DNA from: Exiguobacterium sp. FSL W8-0210
GTDB taxonomy: Bacteria > Bacillota > Bacilli > Exiguobacteriales > Exiguobacteriaceae
DNA: 64,000 bases
Assembly (NCBI RefSeq): GCF_038006045.1
Contig: NZ_JBBOUK010000002.1
Coordinates: 62,001 to 126,000, forward strand
Direction of reading: 5' to 3'
The position numbers and the translations under genes are program-made. Below the pieces are notes generated by a model. The model saw only the letters and a program-made list of their open reading frames with translations. It was not told the origin of the DNA and searched no databases. How positions within the stretch are numbered: position 1 is the first letter of the stretch; each line of letters opens with the position of its first letter. This document shows, one piece after another, positions 35,682 to 44,587 of this stretch.

Positions 35682-35792
35682 TTACTTACTTTCTTCTTTA
35701 CTGATATCTTTATCAAATTCAGCAATACCTTTTTTAATCTTTGAAATTTTGTTCGATACATAGAAATACTCATTTTTAACTTCACCTTTCAT
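35682..35792 (-). CDS. 36-residue charged peptide gene
   Basis: This short frame starts at 35792 with ribosome site AAAGGAAGG 7 bases upstream. The product (MKGEVKNEYFYVSNKISKIK then a Lys/Asp/Glu-rich tail) is soluble and helical, with no membrane segment. Third-position base use looks coding. It lies between the peptidase terminator and the toxin/antitoxin operon. It may be a secreted-signal-free small peptide or a small regulator; no family is recognised. Confidence 0.45.
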   Translation of the reverse strand: MKGEVKNEYFYVSNKISKIKKGIAEFDKDISKEESK

Positions 35793-36060
35793 AGAACATT
35801 CCTTCCTTTAATTACATCTCATATTTTTTATTTATTCCGAAAAGTAAATATATATTTTAGTTCCTATTTAAATGTTTTAATATGTTCGTAAAAGTACCGT
35901 TATGTGTACAATAATGATTATTCTTTCACATAAGTGAATCTAGTGGATAAATTACAATATCAAAGGCTATAAACTCATCTTTTTATCAATGTGTTTTTAA
36001 TAGTCCTTTTATGCATAAAAAGATAATAAAGTTCGGTCATACTTTTCAAAAGCACGACAA
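35793..36060. other. AT-rich noncoding stretch
   Basis: No gene or strong repeat is seen between the small peptide gene and the terminator of the toxin/antitoxin operon. It probably contains the promoter of the peptide gene. Confidence 0.4.
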
Positions 36061-36109
36061 AAAGGATCAACGTATAGATATCTTCGAGTATCTGCGCGTT
36101 GATCCTTTT
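36061..36109 (-). terminator. Terminator of the toxin/antitoxin operon
   Basis: AAAGGATCAACG pairs with CGTTGATCCTTT. On the minus strand it is followed by TTTTTGTC, just after the toxin stop. Confidence 0.8.
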
Positions 36110-36117
36110 CTTAATCA

Positions 36118-36408
36118 TCAATCTAATCGCTGTTCAGCCATCTTATAAATCTCATCTTTATCACGTTTACCAATCGCTACAATTTGAATGATTTGGAGTT
36201 TACCGTCGATTTCTCTAAAAACAACGCGTAATCCCATTTTTCTATTTTTCAACTTATTGCAATGCGACAAGTTTCCACTGAGTGGCTGTCCTGCTGCCAT
36301 TCCTATAGAAACGATTCGGTTCAACGCTTTGTCTACGAATATCTTTTGACTACCATCGAGGTTATCGTAATCTTCTTTCGAATACTGCGTCCACTCAAGC
36401 TGATACAA
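36118..36408 (-). CDS. RelE/ParE-superfamily toxin (Txe/YoeB-like)
   Basis: This 96-residue small basic protein starts YQLEWTQYSKEDYDNLDGSQ, continues with LKNRKMGLRVVFREIDGKLQ and ends in VAIGKRDKDEIYKMAEQRL, the core pattern of RelE/ParE mRNA-interferase folds. It lies 3 bases after the antitoxin gene. Ribosome-dependent mRNA cleavage is the usual activity. The exact subfamily is uncertain. The pair probably stabilises the plasmid. Confidence 0.85.
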   Translation of the reverse strand: MYQLEWTQYSKEDYDNLDGSQKIFVDKALNRIVSIGMAAGQPLSGNLSHCNKLKNRKMGLRVVFREIDGKLQIIQIVAIGKRDKDEIYKMAEQRLD

Positions 36409-36411
36409 TGA

Positions 36412-36732
36412 TCATTCCCACCCGTCCATTTCATCAATAGTCGTTGAATGAGTTTCTTGTTCTCCACGGACTTCTGAATCGGTATAGGTGCGGACATTTT
36501 TGTTAGATAGTCGCATCTCAACAGTCAAATCATCTAATCGACTGTACAATTCTTCAATTTCTTTATTGAGTGATTCGTATTGCTGTTGCGTCAACATGAC
36601 ACCCGCAACTTTTTCACGATTAAAGACATATACACCGGCTGCTTCACGATCTGCTCTTTGAAATGTTTCCATAGGAGATCGTTTCACGTCAGATATAGAA
36701 GCGGTTGGAATATCAAGTATTCTCATTCCCAT
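36412..36732 (-). CDS. Phd/YefM-type antitoxin
   Basis: The protein has 106 residues. The N-terminal Phd/YefM fold is seen as MRILDIPTASISDVKRSPME, then VYVFNREKVAGVMLTQQQYE. The C-terminal part is acidic and should wrap the toxin. Four in-frame ATGs lie at 36738, 36735, 36732 and 36726; spacing from AGGAGG favours 36732 or 36735. It precedes and overlaps in expression with the RelE-type toxin. A 28-base palindrome about 35 bases upstream is a likely autoregulatory operator. Confidence 0.85.
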   Translation of the reverse strand: MGMRILDIPTASISDVKRSPMETFQRADREAAGVYVFNREKVAGVMLTQQQYESLNKEIEELYSRLDDLTVEMRLSNKNVRTYTDSEVRGEQETHSTTIDEMDGWE

Positions 36733-36769
36733 CATCATGCCCTCCTCTTATTTCCTTTAGTATACACCA

Positions 36770-36797
36770 TTTAAAAGACTTTCAAAAGTCTTTTAAA
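36770..36797. promoter_or_regulatory. Palindromic operator of the toxin/antitoxin operon
   Basis: TTTAAAAGACTTT and AAAGTCTTTTAAA form perfect 13-base arms around CA, directly upstream of the antitoxin gene. Phd/YefM antitoxins bind such palindromes to repress their operon. Confidence 0.7.
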
Positions 36798-36940
36798 CAC
36801 TCTCTTCAATTCTTATAATGTTTATATTAAATTCTCTTTTTAGAATAAAAGTCAAAAAAATAGGGTTCTCATTTACTGAGTTCTTTATTGTTTGTTAGGT
36901 GCTACTTAATCTGAGTATACGTTAATTCGTAATCAAAAGA

Positions 36941-37151
36941 TTATTTAATGATCTTTAATTGCACATCTGCTTGAGTCTCCAATACATCGCCCTCCTCACC
37001 CAAAAATGTATACGAGTTTACTTCATCTACACCAAGAATCGTTTTTACTTTCAAGTCTCCACCTATAGAATTAACCGTAAAATTCGTCCCTTCTCCAATG
37101 CTCTCAACACGGTGTAGATAGACTGAAATACCATCGCCGACTCGCTCGGTG
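36941..37151 (-). pseudogene. 5'-truncated gene remnant at the left edge of the transposon
   Basis: This is the C-terminal 60-odd residues of an unknown protein (GEGTNFTVNSIGGDLKVKTI then VLETQADVQLKIIK), beta-rich, with natural-looking codon use. No ribosome site or start belongs to it. The frame runs into the transposon end at 37152. Bases 37133-37151 on the plus strand instead read as nuclease codons (IADSLG), so a junction between the remnant and nuclease sequence lies near 37132. Confidence 0.5.
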
Positions 37152-37171
37152 GGTATAGGACACTTTTTGAA
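37152..37171 (+). repeat. Left terminal inverted repeat
   Basis: GGTATAGGA followed by a partly matching stretch; it mirrors 46950-46969. All mismatches in the first 17 positions are transitions. Confidence 0.75.
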
Positions 37172-37335
37172 CAAAACTTGTAAACCTTAATATATTTTAT
37201 CTAAAAACCTTTCACATCAATTATTGTGGAAGGTTATTTTTTGTTCAAAAATAGTAGACGATGAACAAAAATGTAATGTACAATAAATCTATCTTTTTAA
37301 CAAAAATTGTAATAACTATTACTAGGAGTCTTAAA

Positions 37336-38238
37336 ATGAAAAAGAAAATGAATTATTTAATCGCCCCTTTAATGACCATCTTTATGGTTGGGTGTACGAA
37401 TGTAGAAGATGCGTCTATTACAAATGGCGAAACAAATTTACAAGAAGTAACAACAATTAATACAACTGCTGCTGAATCAGTAGTAGAAGTTACATCAACT
37501 CAATCAAAAGATGAACTGTTCAAAGGCTACAAATTAATCGAAGTGGATGCTTGTGATTTATCCGGACATCGTGAAGCTAATGTTGTGGTAGACATAGGTT
37601 TTGTTGATCGAGAATATTGGGCATTTACGAACGAGTATGGTCAATTAGTGAAAGTTATTGCTGATAAAATTATTTTACAAGATGACCGTACTGAACCGGT
37701 TACATCATCGGGAAGATACTGTAAAGATGAAGCAAAAGTGCCTGGAGTAGAAAGAAGTGACTTAGATGAAGGACATGTTATCGCTGACAGCATGGGCGGT
37801 GTATCTAGTGCTTTTAATATTACTGCTCAAAATAGCTCATTAAATAGGCATGGCGACCAAGCTTACATGGAAGATGCGATTCGTAAAGCAGGTGGAGCTA
37901 CAGATTTTGAAGCAATTATTACATATCCAAATACTGAAACTCAAATCCCTTCTCATTATAAGTACACTTACACAATAAAAGGTAATAAGATTGTTGATGA
38001 ATTTGACAATGGCAATCCTGATGAAACAAATAAATCTTTAGGTTTAACTGAAAATAAATCAATAGACTCAAATAATTCTAATGATGATAAAGATATTTCT
38101 AGCATTGATACAAATAATGATGGGCAGGTAACAATTAAAGAAGCTAAATCAGCTGGCTTCAAAATGCCAATAACAAAAGATCATTGGTTATATCAATACA
38201 TGGATGATCGTGATGGAGATGGTTATGTAGGCGAATAG
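37336..38238 (+). CDS. DNA/RNA non-specific endonuclease-like lipoprotein with EF-hand-like tail
   Basis: The protein has 300 residues from the ATG at 37336, with AGGAG upstream; earlier in-frame ATGs at 37261 lie in the transposon end. A lipoprotein signal has lipobox FMVGC. The nuclease domain carries RSDLDEGHVIADSMGG near residues 141-155, where the His is the likely catalytic base, and NRHGDQAYMEDAIRKAGG with supporting residues. The C-terminus has two calcium-loop-like stretches, DTNNDGQVTIKEA and DDRDGDGYVGE. It probably degrades extracellular nucleic acid. Fragments of related genes occur at 46970-47428 and 51259-51729. Confidence 0.85.
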   Translation: MKKKMNYLIAPLMTIFMVGCTNVEDASITNGETNLQEVTTINTTAAESVVEVTSTQSKDELFKGYKLIEVDACDLSGHREANVVVDIGFVDREYWAFTNEYGQLVKVIADKIILQDDRTEPVTSSGRYCKDEAKVPGVERSDLDEGHVIADSMGGVSSAFNITAQNSSLNRHGDQAYMEDAIRKAGGATDFEAIITYPNTETQIPSHYKYTYTIKGNKIVDEFDNGNPDETNKSLGLTENKSIDSNNSNDDKDISSIDTNNDGQVTIKEAKSAGFKMPITKDHWLYQYMDDRDGDGYVGE

Positions 38239-38354
38239 CAAATTTCGTTAGTAATTTTTAGAATGATACAGATTTTTGTAGCAGGTCATGTTTTAGAAAA
38301 CGTATGAAGATTTTAACAGCTAAAGGAGAAAATATATTGTAGGTGGGAAGATAA

Positions 38355-39713
38355 ATGAACAAAGTTTCAAACAGTCAAAACCATAGCAATGTTGTGGGAA
38401 TAAATAAAAGATTGGGTGTTTATAGGTACTACTGTAAAAGAGTATCAGCAACTGAAACTTTACCTAATGGTAAAAATCATACTGTCGATAAGATGATGAT
38501 TATGTTGGAGCAGAAGAAAAACGGATGTGCAGTAAGTGTTGTCCACCCTATTTCTGAATTCATTCATATGCCATTAAAAAAAGGTGGTATTCCTAGTATT
38601 AAAACACAAGAACAAGTTGCTAACTCTATTGTGAACTTCCTAAATTTTGTGTTTATAGAAAATCAAGCAAAGTATAAGTTATCAAGCGTAAAAGGCCTTC
38701 TTTTTGAACATGGAGTGGATTATTTGAATATGTATGGTTTAATAGGACGAAATAACGCTCCAGTGAAAAAAGAAACAGTCAAAAGATGTGAATGGAATCT
38801 TACTCGTTTATACTACTTCCTAGCCAAAAAAAATATTTTAAAGCATATAACGATAAATGATTTCGATTTCATAGAATACAAGTATGATGTTTTAGAAGTC
38901 AACAGGAAGCCAGAAAGCCCTTTTATCAACGTGAACTATCCAAAAGATGAGGAAGAAGCATTTCTTATCCATGACCTTCCTCGTGAATTAATTATTCCCT
39001 TCATACACACCGCAATGTCATATACACCTAGAATAGCTCTTGGTGTGGCATTTCAGTGTTTCGGGGGCTTACGTGCTGGCGAGGTTGTAAATATCGCTAG
39101 GACAGGTATTACTCCATCAGGAGAATTCGGATTATATGGATTTCAAATAAAAATACAAAATCGTAATTTCAGACCCGAACTAAAGGATATCAAGGGAAAA
39201 GGAACCGTAAAAAAACGAAGAAGGCAAGGTATTTTCCCTTTTAATGGCGAGTTATTACAACTTCTATATAAAACGCATATTAATAATTATTTACCTACCG
39301 ACGGTAGCAACGCTCTCTTTTCCAACAGAGATGGAAAAGCAATGGAGAAATTTACATATCAACGGGAGTTTAGAAAATTGAAAAATATATTCTTAAATTT
39401 ATTGATAAATTCTAAAGATCCTTTACTTAGAACATACGGCTTGGAATTAAGTAGCGCTAAGTGGTCTTCTCACATCGGACGTGGAATCTTCTCGAATTTG
39501 ATTGCAGCAGAAGCAACTAATGTACTTCAAGTGATGACAGCGCGTGGAGATGACAACCCCATGAGCAGTATTACGTATCTAAACAATACAGATAAGATGC
39601 TTAGACTTCTAAAGGGTAACTACGATGATATGTATATGGATTTATTAGAAGTAAAGGAAGTGATTATTTCTGAACTAAAATTAAACAGTCGAAATCGAAA
39701 AAAGGGAGATTAA
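38355..39713 (+). CDS. Tyrosine-recombinase-like protein 1 of the transposon module
   Basis: The protein has 452 residues. The catalytic half shows the first arginine in FGGLRAGEVVNI (near 240), a KGKGTVKKRRRQ basic strand and the His-x-x-Arg box in WSSHIGRGIFSN (near 374). The candidate nucleophile tyrosine is in SSITYLNNT (near 408). The N-terminal half is a DNA-binding core-type domain. Integrases of this layout lead multi-gene recombinase modules such as Tn554 tnpABC. The start has a weak ribosome site. It is followed after 2 bases by the next gene. Confidence 0.8.
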   Translation: MNKVSNSQNHSNVVGINKRLGVYRYYCKRVSATETLPNGKNHTVDKMMIMLEQKKNGCAVSVVHPISEFIHMPLKKGGIPSIKTQEQVANSIVNFLNFVFIENQAKYKLSSVKGLLFEHGVDYLNMYGLIGRNNAPVKKETVKRCEWNLTRLYYFLAKKNILKHITINDFDFIEYKYDVLEVNRKPESPFINVNYPKDEEEAFLIHDLPRELIIPFIHTAMSYTPRIALGVAFQCFGGLRAGEVVNIARTGITPSGEFGLYGFQIKIQNRNFRPELKDIKGKGTVKKRRRQGIFPFNGELLQLLYKTHINNYLPTDGSNALFSNRDGKAMEKFTYQREFRKLKNIFLNLLINSKDPLLRTYGLELSSAKWSSHIGRGIFSNLIAAEATNVLQVMTARGDDNPMSSITYLNNTDKMLRLLKGNYDDMYMDLLEVKEVIISELKLNSRNRKKGD

Positions 39714-39715
39714 AG

Positions 39716-42247
39716 GTGACAGTATGGTATAAACCCGAAGAAGTAGCTAAATTAATCAATAGAAGTGATTCGAATTTACGAAAACTTGCACGAACAGGGT
39801 TAATACCCGATTCATTTTTGAAAGTGGAACTTTCTTCTGGCGGACAAATCAAATATTTGATTCATGCAAACTATGTTGAGCAGCAACTATGCTTGCAAGC
39901 TAAACTTTCAAATGATTATTACAAAAAAGCCGAAGTTAAAAGTATGCTAAATGTATCAGACAAAACACTAAAGATTTTACAAGAGACAGGAGTATTCGAG
40001 GATGTCTGGCTTTTTGAAGGATTTCTATACTTTTCAAAAAAAGAAGTTGAAATATTTTTAAACAGTAAAACAAGCGCAGTTAGCCTAGTCCAATTAATTA
40101 AAGAAGAATTAAATGTATCAACAGATAGACATATTTTAGTTGACTTTATATTCAATGACCCATTTTTATCAAAACTTGTATATAAAGAAGCTCAAAGCTA
40201 CCAAATTAAAATTGAAGATTGGGAGGACTACAAAAAAGGATTAGTCTATGTCGAAGAGGCTTCTATATATTTAAATATGCCTTTAGAAGTGATGCAAATG
40301 TTATGGAGTAAGAAACATATAAAATCATTTACAGCGAAAGATAGGGGTGTTAGAACGCATCTTGCTTACTTAGATGAGTATAAGAGACGTGGACTGATCC
40401 CAATTGAGCAATTAGCATTGGAGATGAACACATCTTTGCATGTTATAAGGAAATCTTTTAATTCTGACGACTATATTCTTCTTCCAAATAATAAAAAAGA
40501 TTTTTACATCAAAAGAGAAAGTGCTGATGAACTTATAAATAGTTATGCTGCAATACAAATTAAGCATAATCATTATATCCATAGTGTAGAAACTAACTAT
40601 CATCAATTTTTTGAAGACAGTATTACATACTTTAAGAACAAAGCCAATATAAACCTTACAGTGGATTTATATAATAGATGGTCTAGAAAAAAAATAGAGA
40701 AAAGCACACAGCCACTCAAAAAACTCACGCTTCATTATTTACGTGTTTTAGAGGTTTTAGCAACTCAACTAACTAAAGAATTAATGGAATATTCAGATTT
40801 AGAATTAAAACAACTTTTCGAATCACTTCCTAAAAATCAAACTCGTAGAGTTATCCAATTTCTTGACTATTGCAAAGAGAAAGTTGATTGTGCTTTTAGT
40901 GGCGATTATGTTTTTAAAAAGACCTTAAATGGGGTTGGTGATGAAGCGTATACCAAAGAAGAGTGGAAATTATTAATCCTTCATGTTTTAGATGTGGACA
41001 AACATTTCGAAAATGCAGTTGAAAACAGAGAGTATGCTAATACATGGCTATTCTGCTTGTTACATTTTTCATTGGCATGGAGACGCTCAGATATGATTTC
41101 ATTTAAATCGATATCACTTGATATAGTGGGCATTGATGACTTTGAATGGTTCAATGAACACACATTTAAATTAGAAGATGCTCAAAATATATTAAAAACA
41201 GTCAGTAGAAGTATGCAAGAATATTTATCAAGAAAGAACAAACAAAAATCCGTATACGTTGTCCCTTTTATTTTTGAAATGCCTACAGCATTAGCCTTCA
41301 TTCTTAGTGAACTACACCGTAAAAATGAAAACGCAAATAGCAAATTTTTAGTTGAAAATATAAGCGACAACAATATTAAAGATTTCTTTGGAGAAGATTT
41401 GCCAAAATTCAAAAGTAAAATGAGTAACAAATCGTTAATGACTTACGGTTGGGAAACAGCGGTAAAAAACGGTAAAGGTGCATTGGCTTATTGGCTAAGT
41501 GGTTTTTCTCGTTCTCATACTCATAATATTTCAATGCCTAACTCTATCACTCAGGTATATCTAGTTACGCGAAATACTGATGTAGATGTTGAAGAAATGG
41601 CTCGTCACGCCTTCGATAGAGGGATTTTTGGATGGCAAGTAAAAGTTATGATAGACGCCATAAATGAAAATGAACCGATGAGCTTAGGAGAAATGACAGC
41701 AGCCATAACAAATATCAATAAAGAATATTCACCTGTAATGATAAACGAATTATCAAAATTCGCTGTCACTAGGCACGAGCAATCAATTGCATTATTAAAA
41801 GACCTCATGAAAATTCCAAAACAAGAGTTAAAAGACAAACTAAAGGAGATTTCCAGATTACGCTCCCCTTCATTGCTAGACCATTCACAATGTCTCGTAG
41901 GATTAGAAAATTGTCCGTTTAAAAAAGAGGTTGAATATAATCTAGAAATGCCATGTCTCGGTTGCAAAAATCGCATCGATACAAATTATATTTTAGATAT
42001 TGTGAATGTGAAAATATTTTCTTTGATTGAACGATTAAAAAAAACAAATCAAGACGAACGTATCACACGTATCAAATATACACACATGATTAAATCGCTT
42101 TTGTATATCCTAATGGATTTCAAAAGAATGTATGATCAATTTGATACGAATTATATTCGCAGTTTCATAGATTTAGACTTGTTGCAAGTAAATATTAGAG
42201 AATTAAATGTCACAAAATTTTTAACTATAAACGAGGCGAATAATTGA
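39716..42247 (+). CDS. Large recombinase-related protein 2 with C-terminal Cys cluster
   Basis: This 843-residue protein has a GTG start after AAAGGGAG. The N-terminal part contains several HTH-like repeats (WYKPEEVAKLINRSDSNLRK, then KAEVKSMLNVSDKTLKIL, then YVEEASIYLNMPLEVMQMLW). The C-terminal half has recombinase-like spacing with an arginine pair in LAWRRSDMISFK (near 458), but the His-x-x-Arg box is not clear. A cysteine cluster (CLVGLENCPF, MPCLGCKNRID) suggests a zinc ribbon. It resembles the large second proteins of Tn554-like modules, longer than Tn554 TnpB. It may be a structural partner, not a catalyst. Confidence 0.65.
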   Translation: MTVWYKPEEVAKLINRSDSNLRKLARTGLIPDSFLKVELSSGGQIKYLIHANYVEQQLCLQAKLSNDYYKKAEVKSMLNVSDKTLKILQETGVFEDVWLFEGFLYFSKKEVEIFLNSKTSAVSLVQLIKEELNVSTDRHILVDFIFNDPFLSKLVYKEAQSYQIKIEDWEDYKKGLVYVEEASIYLNMPLEVMQMLWSKKHIKSFTAKDRGVRTHLAYLDEYKRRGLIPIEQLALEMNTSLHVIRKSFNSDDYILLPNNKKDFYIKRESADELINSYAAIQIKHNHYIHSVETNYHQFFEDSITYFKNKANINLTVDLYNRWSRKKIEKSTQPLKKLTLHYLRVLEVLATQLTKELMEYSDLELKQLFESLPKNQTRRVIQFLDYCKEKVDCAFSGDYVFKKTLNGVGDEAYTKEEWKLLILHVLDVDKHFENAVENREYANTWLFCLLHFSLAWRRSDMISFKSISLDIVGIDDFEWFNEHTFKLEDAQNILKTVSRSMQEYLSRKNKQKSVYVVPFIFEMPTALAFILSELHRKNENANSKFLVENISDNNIKDFFGEDLPKFKSKMSNKSLMTYGWETAVKNGKGALAYWLSGFSRSHTHNISMPNSITQVYLVTRNTDVDVEEMARHAFDRGIFGWQVKVMIDAINENEPMSLGEMTAAITNINKEYSPVMINELSKFAVTRHEQSIALLKDLMKIPKQELKDKLKEISRLRSPSLLDHSQCLVGLENCPFKKEVEYNLEMPCLGCKNRIDTNYILDIVNVKIFSLIERLKKTNQDERITRIKYTHMIKSLLYILMDFKRMYDQFDTNYIRSFIDLDLLQVNIRELNVTKFLTINEANN

Positions 42248-44019
42248 TGGCTGTAAAAAATTTAAAAGTAGGAAATGGAGATAAAGGATTACTTATTTAC
42301 GAAAAGACTTCCAACTCAGTTGCAGAAAAAAAGTATCTCAAGTACAACGAAGATGAGTTAATTCAGTATCAAGAAAAATTCGAGCTTTTACAAGACGATG
42401 GGATTATTAAATCCCCTTCCGAATTTCTTGACCATCAATGGAACGTAATGGGACGCGAATATTATAGGAGTCTTGATTTTACTGAAATAGAATATGATAA
42501 AGAGCTTTATTTATCTTTAAAATGCTACGTAATAGTACAACTATATGATCGAAATATATCCCCGGATAGCATTTTTGAGGGGTTTGGCAACATTTTAAAC
42601 ATCATTAAATTAACAAGTTGTTATGACAAACGAAAACTAGTGGAATTCGAGGAATGGAAGTTAGAAAAGGAGTCATTAAAAATTAATTTAAGTACATACA
42701 GAAACTATAACTTAGGATTCTTGTACTTTAATCCTATAAACGACGCAGCTGATTATATCCCTTTATTTGAATCCATACAGGGCGCTGATTGGGATATAGT
42801 CAGAGAGATACCTACTTATGAAGAATTTGTCCGTTTTGATTTTTTAATTAACGATTTCATGAACAAAGCAACAAATAATATGCGTTCGAAATATTACCCA
42901 ATTTTTATTTGGTGGAAAGTATCGACAATCCTCCCTATTCGCCCAATAGAACTCGTTAAAATAAAAAATAACGATATACGGTATGATGCGAAAGAAGAAA
43001 AATATTACCTTACCAAAGGGAAAAGAAAGCTATCGCCTTCCAAAAAAGAAAAAGGAAAGCATCACGTCTCCATACCTAAGGAAATTCAGATAAACAAGGA
43101 AATATTCGAAATTATTGAAGATTATAAAAAGGAAACTAATAGTGAGAACGAAGAATATCTGTTCCATCTTTCTCACCATTATGAACATTTAACAAAGCCT
43201 AAGTATAGCAGCTTCATAAATAAAGGAGTAACAAAAAAATATAACGACCATCGAACAACCGATTTAATGTCAAAGCTATTGGTTTCATTTTTCAATGAAG
43301 TGATACAAGACGGTATGGGCATTAATGTTGTAAATTCAAGAGACGAATTAGATTTAGAAAATCCACACAAAACCATTACTCGCCTTAGTCTAATGGATAC
43401 ACGCCATTTCGCTATTTGTTCAATGATGATGCAAGGATTCAGTGAATTAACAATCGCCCAAATGGCAGGTCATACTAAGATTGAAACTCAATCCGCATAT
43501 GCATCTCATATTGATGATTTTCAAAGGTCTTATTCTAATTTACTAGCTAAGGATATCCAGCGAAGTATGACAAACCTAAATACTTCAGGATTCGATCATT
43601 TTACATTTCGTCAAAAGCAGATACTCTCTTATTGGAATTCTGACTACTCTAAAGAAAAGAAAATAGATTATGGTTACTGCCAATCAAAAAACTTTCCGTA
43701 CGAATGTTTCGAAGATGATTGTATCTTTTGTAATAAGATTCATATAGATTTATCTAATTTGACCACTCTAGAACAATCTGAATTGGCAAACAAAATTACA
43801 AAAATTCAAGATGAAATACAAATCAAATTAAATTTCATCAAAAAGTATTACCGATCAGCTTATAGGAAAAAGGAGTCAGAATTCGATAATAACGAAAAAA
43901 ACTCTAAAGACCTTGAACGAAACAGCGCAAATCTCGCAATTTTATTAAATAGAAAAGCAATGTTAGAGGCGCATCTAGCCAAAAAAATGGAGGTACAAGA
44001 TGACAACAGAAAAGTCTAA
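42247..44019 (+). CDS. Tyrosine-recombinase-like protein 3 with C-terminal Cys cluster
   Basis: The protein has 590 residues; its ATG overlaps the previous stop (TGATG). Recombinase motifs are IRPIELVKIKNND (first Arg, near 232), LMDTRHFAICSMM (Arg with preceding context, near 384), then AGHTKIETQSAYASHI with the second box His and a candidate Tyr near 420. A C-terminal cluster (GYCQSKNFPYECFEDDCIFC) looks like a zinc ribbon. A Lys/Glu-rich coiled coil follows. It is the most complete tyrosine-recombinase signature of the module and may supply catalysis. Confidence 0.75.
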   Translation: MAVKNLKVGNGDKGLLIYEKTSNSVAEKKYLKYNEDELIQYQEKFELLQDDGIIKSPSEFLDHQWNVMGREYYRSLDFTEIEYDKELYLSLKCYVIVQLYDRNISPDSIFEGFGNILNIIKLTSCYDKRKLVEFEEWKLEKESLKINLSTYRNYNLGFLYFNPINDAADYIPLFESIQGADWDIVREIPTYEEFVRFDFLINDFMNKATNNMRSKYYPIFIWWKVSTILPIRPIELVKIKNNDIRYDAKEEKYYLTKGKRKLSPSKKEKGKHHVSIPKEIQINKEIFEIIEDYKKETNSENEEYLFHLSHHYEHLTKPKYSSFINKGVTKKYNDHRTTDLMSKLLVSFFNEVIQDGMGINVVNSRDELDLENPHKTITRLSLMDTRHFAICSMMMQGFSELTIAQMAGHTKIETQSAYASHIDDFQRSYSNLLAKDIQRSMTNLNTSGFDHFTFRQKQILSYWNSDYSKEKKIDYGYCQSKNFPYECFEDDCIFCNKIHIDLSNLTTLEQSELANKITKIQDEIQIKLNFIKKYYRSAYRKKESEFDNNEKNSKDLERNSANLAILLNRKAMLEAHLAKKMEVQDDNRKV

Positions 44020-44587
44020 GGGTGGCAGACCGCAAAAATATTCATATGAGGAACTAAGATCCGTTTTATTCGAATACGCAAACAAAAAAAGTGGGAAATT
44101 AATTACTCTCGCAGATTTAGGGCGCGAAACAAAGTTTCCTCGGTACGTATGGAGAAATAATAAACAGATTCGAGAAGACATTGAAAAGCTTAACAAAACC
44201 CCTATAGCAATCGTAGGTTTAATGAAAGAGAATGTAAAAATTCCTTCGGCTGAGGATTTAGTAAATTCTAATTATAAAAATAAAAACCTACTAATCACAA
44301 GGGTTCAACAAGTCCTTGACGCATATCAAACTACTTTTGAACAAGTGTTAAAGACAACGGAATTAGAAAATAGCCTAAATATTAAGGAGAAAGAAATAGC
44401 CTCTTTAAAAGAGGAAATCGATGCCCTGAAAAAGCAGGCTGCATTCTATCAAGAAAAATACGAATCGATGACATTACATAGCACTACTCTTCTAAGTCGG
44501 AAAAATTTTGATTTGAAGGAAAATGTCATAGATGTGGAAAAGAAATTTAAAGAAATTGACGATGAATTTGAGGATTTATTCAAATAA
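44000..44587 (+). CDS. Small DNA-binding partner of the recombinase module (TnpC-like)
   Basis: This 195-residue protein overlaps the previous gene by 20 bases, and ribosome site TGGAGG precedes the ATG. The N-terminal 65 residues (KGGRPQKYSYEELRSVLFEY, then LADLGRETKFPRYVWRNNKQ) form an HTH-like domain. The middle is a long coiled coil (LENSLNIKEKEIASLKEEID). Small coiled-coil DNA-binding proteins close several multi-recombinase modules, such as TnpC in Tn554, where they influence orientation and frequency of transposition. Confidence 0.65.
   Translation: MTTEKSKGGRPQKYSYEELRSVLFEYANKKSGKLITLADLGRETKFPRYVWRNNKQIREDIEKLNKTPIAIVGLMKENVKIPSAEDLVNSNYKNKNLLITRVQQVLDAYQTTFEQVLKTTELENSLNIKEKEIASLKEEIDALKKQAAFYQEKYESMTLHSTTLLSRKNFDLKENVIDVEKKFKEIDDEFEDLFK

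Noticed and set aside
37261-37335. N-terminal extension of the transposon nuclease from 37261
   Set aside because: The extra residues lie in the transposon end repeats and displace the lipoprotein signal. The ATG at 37336 has AGGAG at the right distance.
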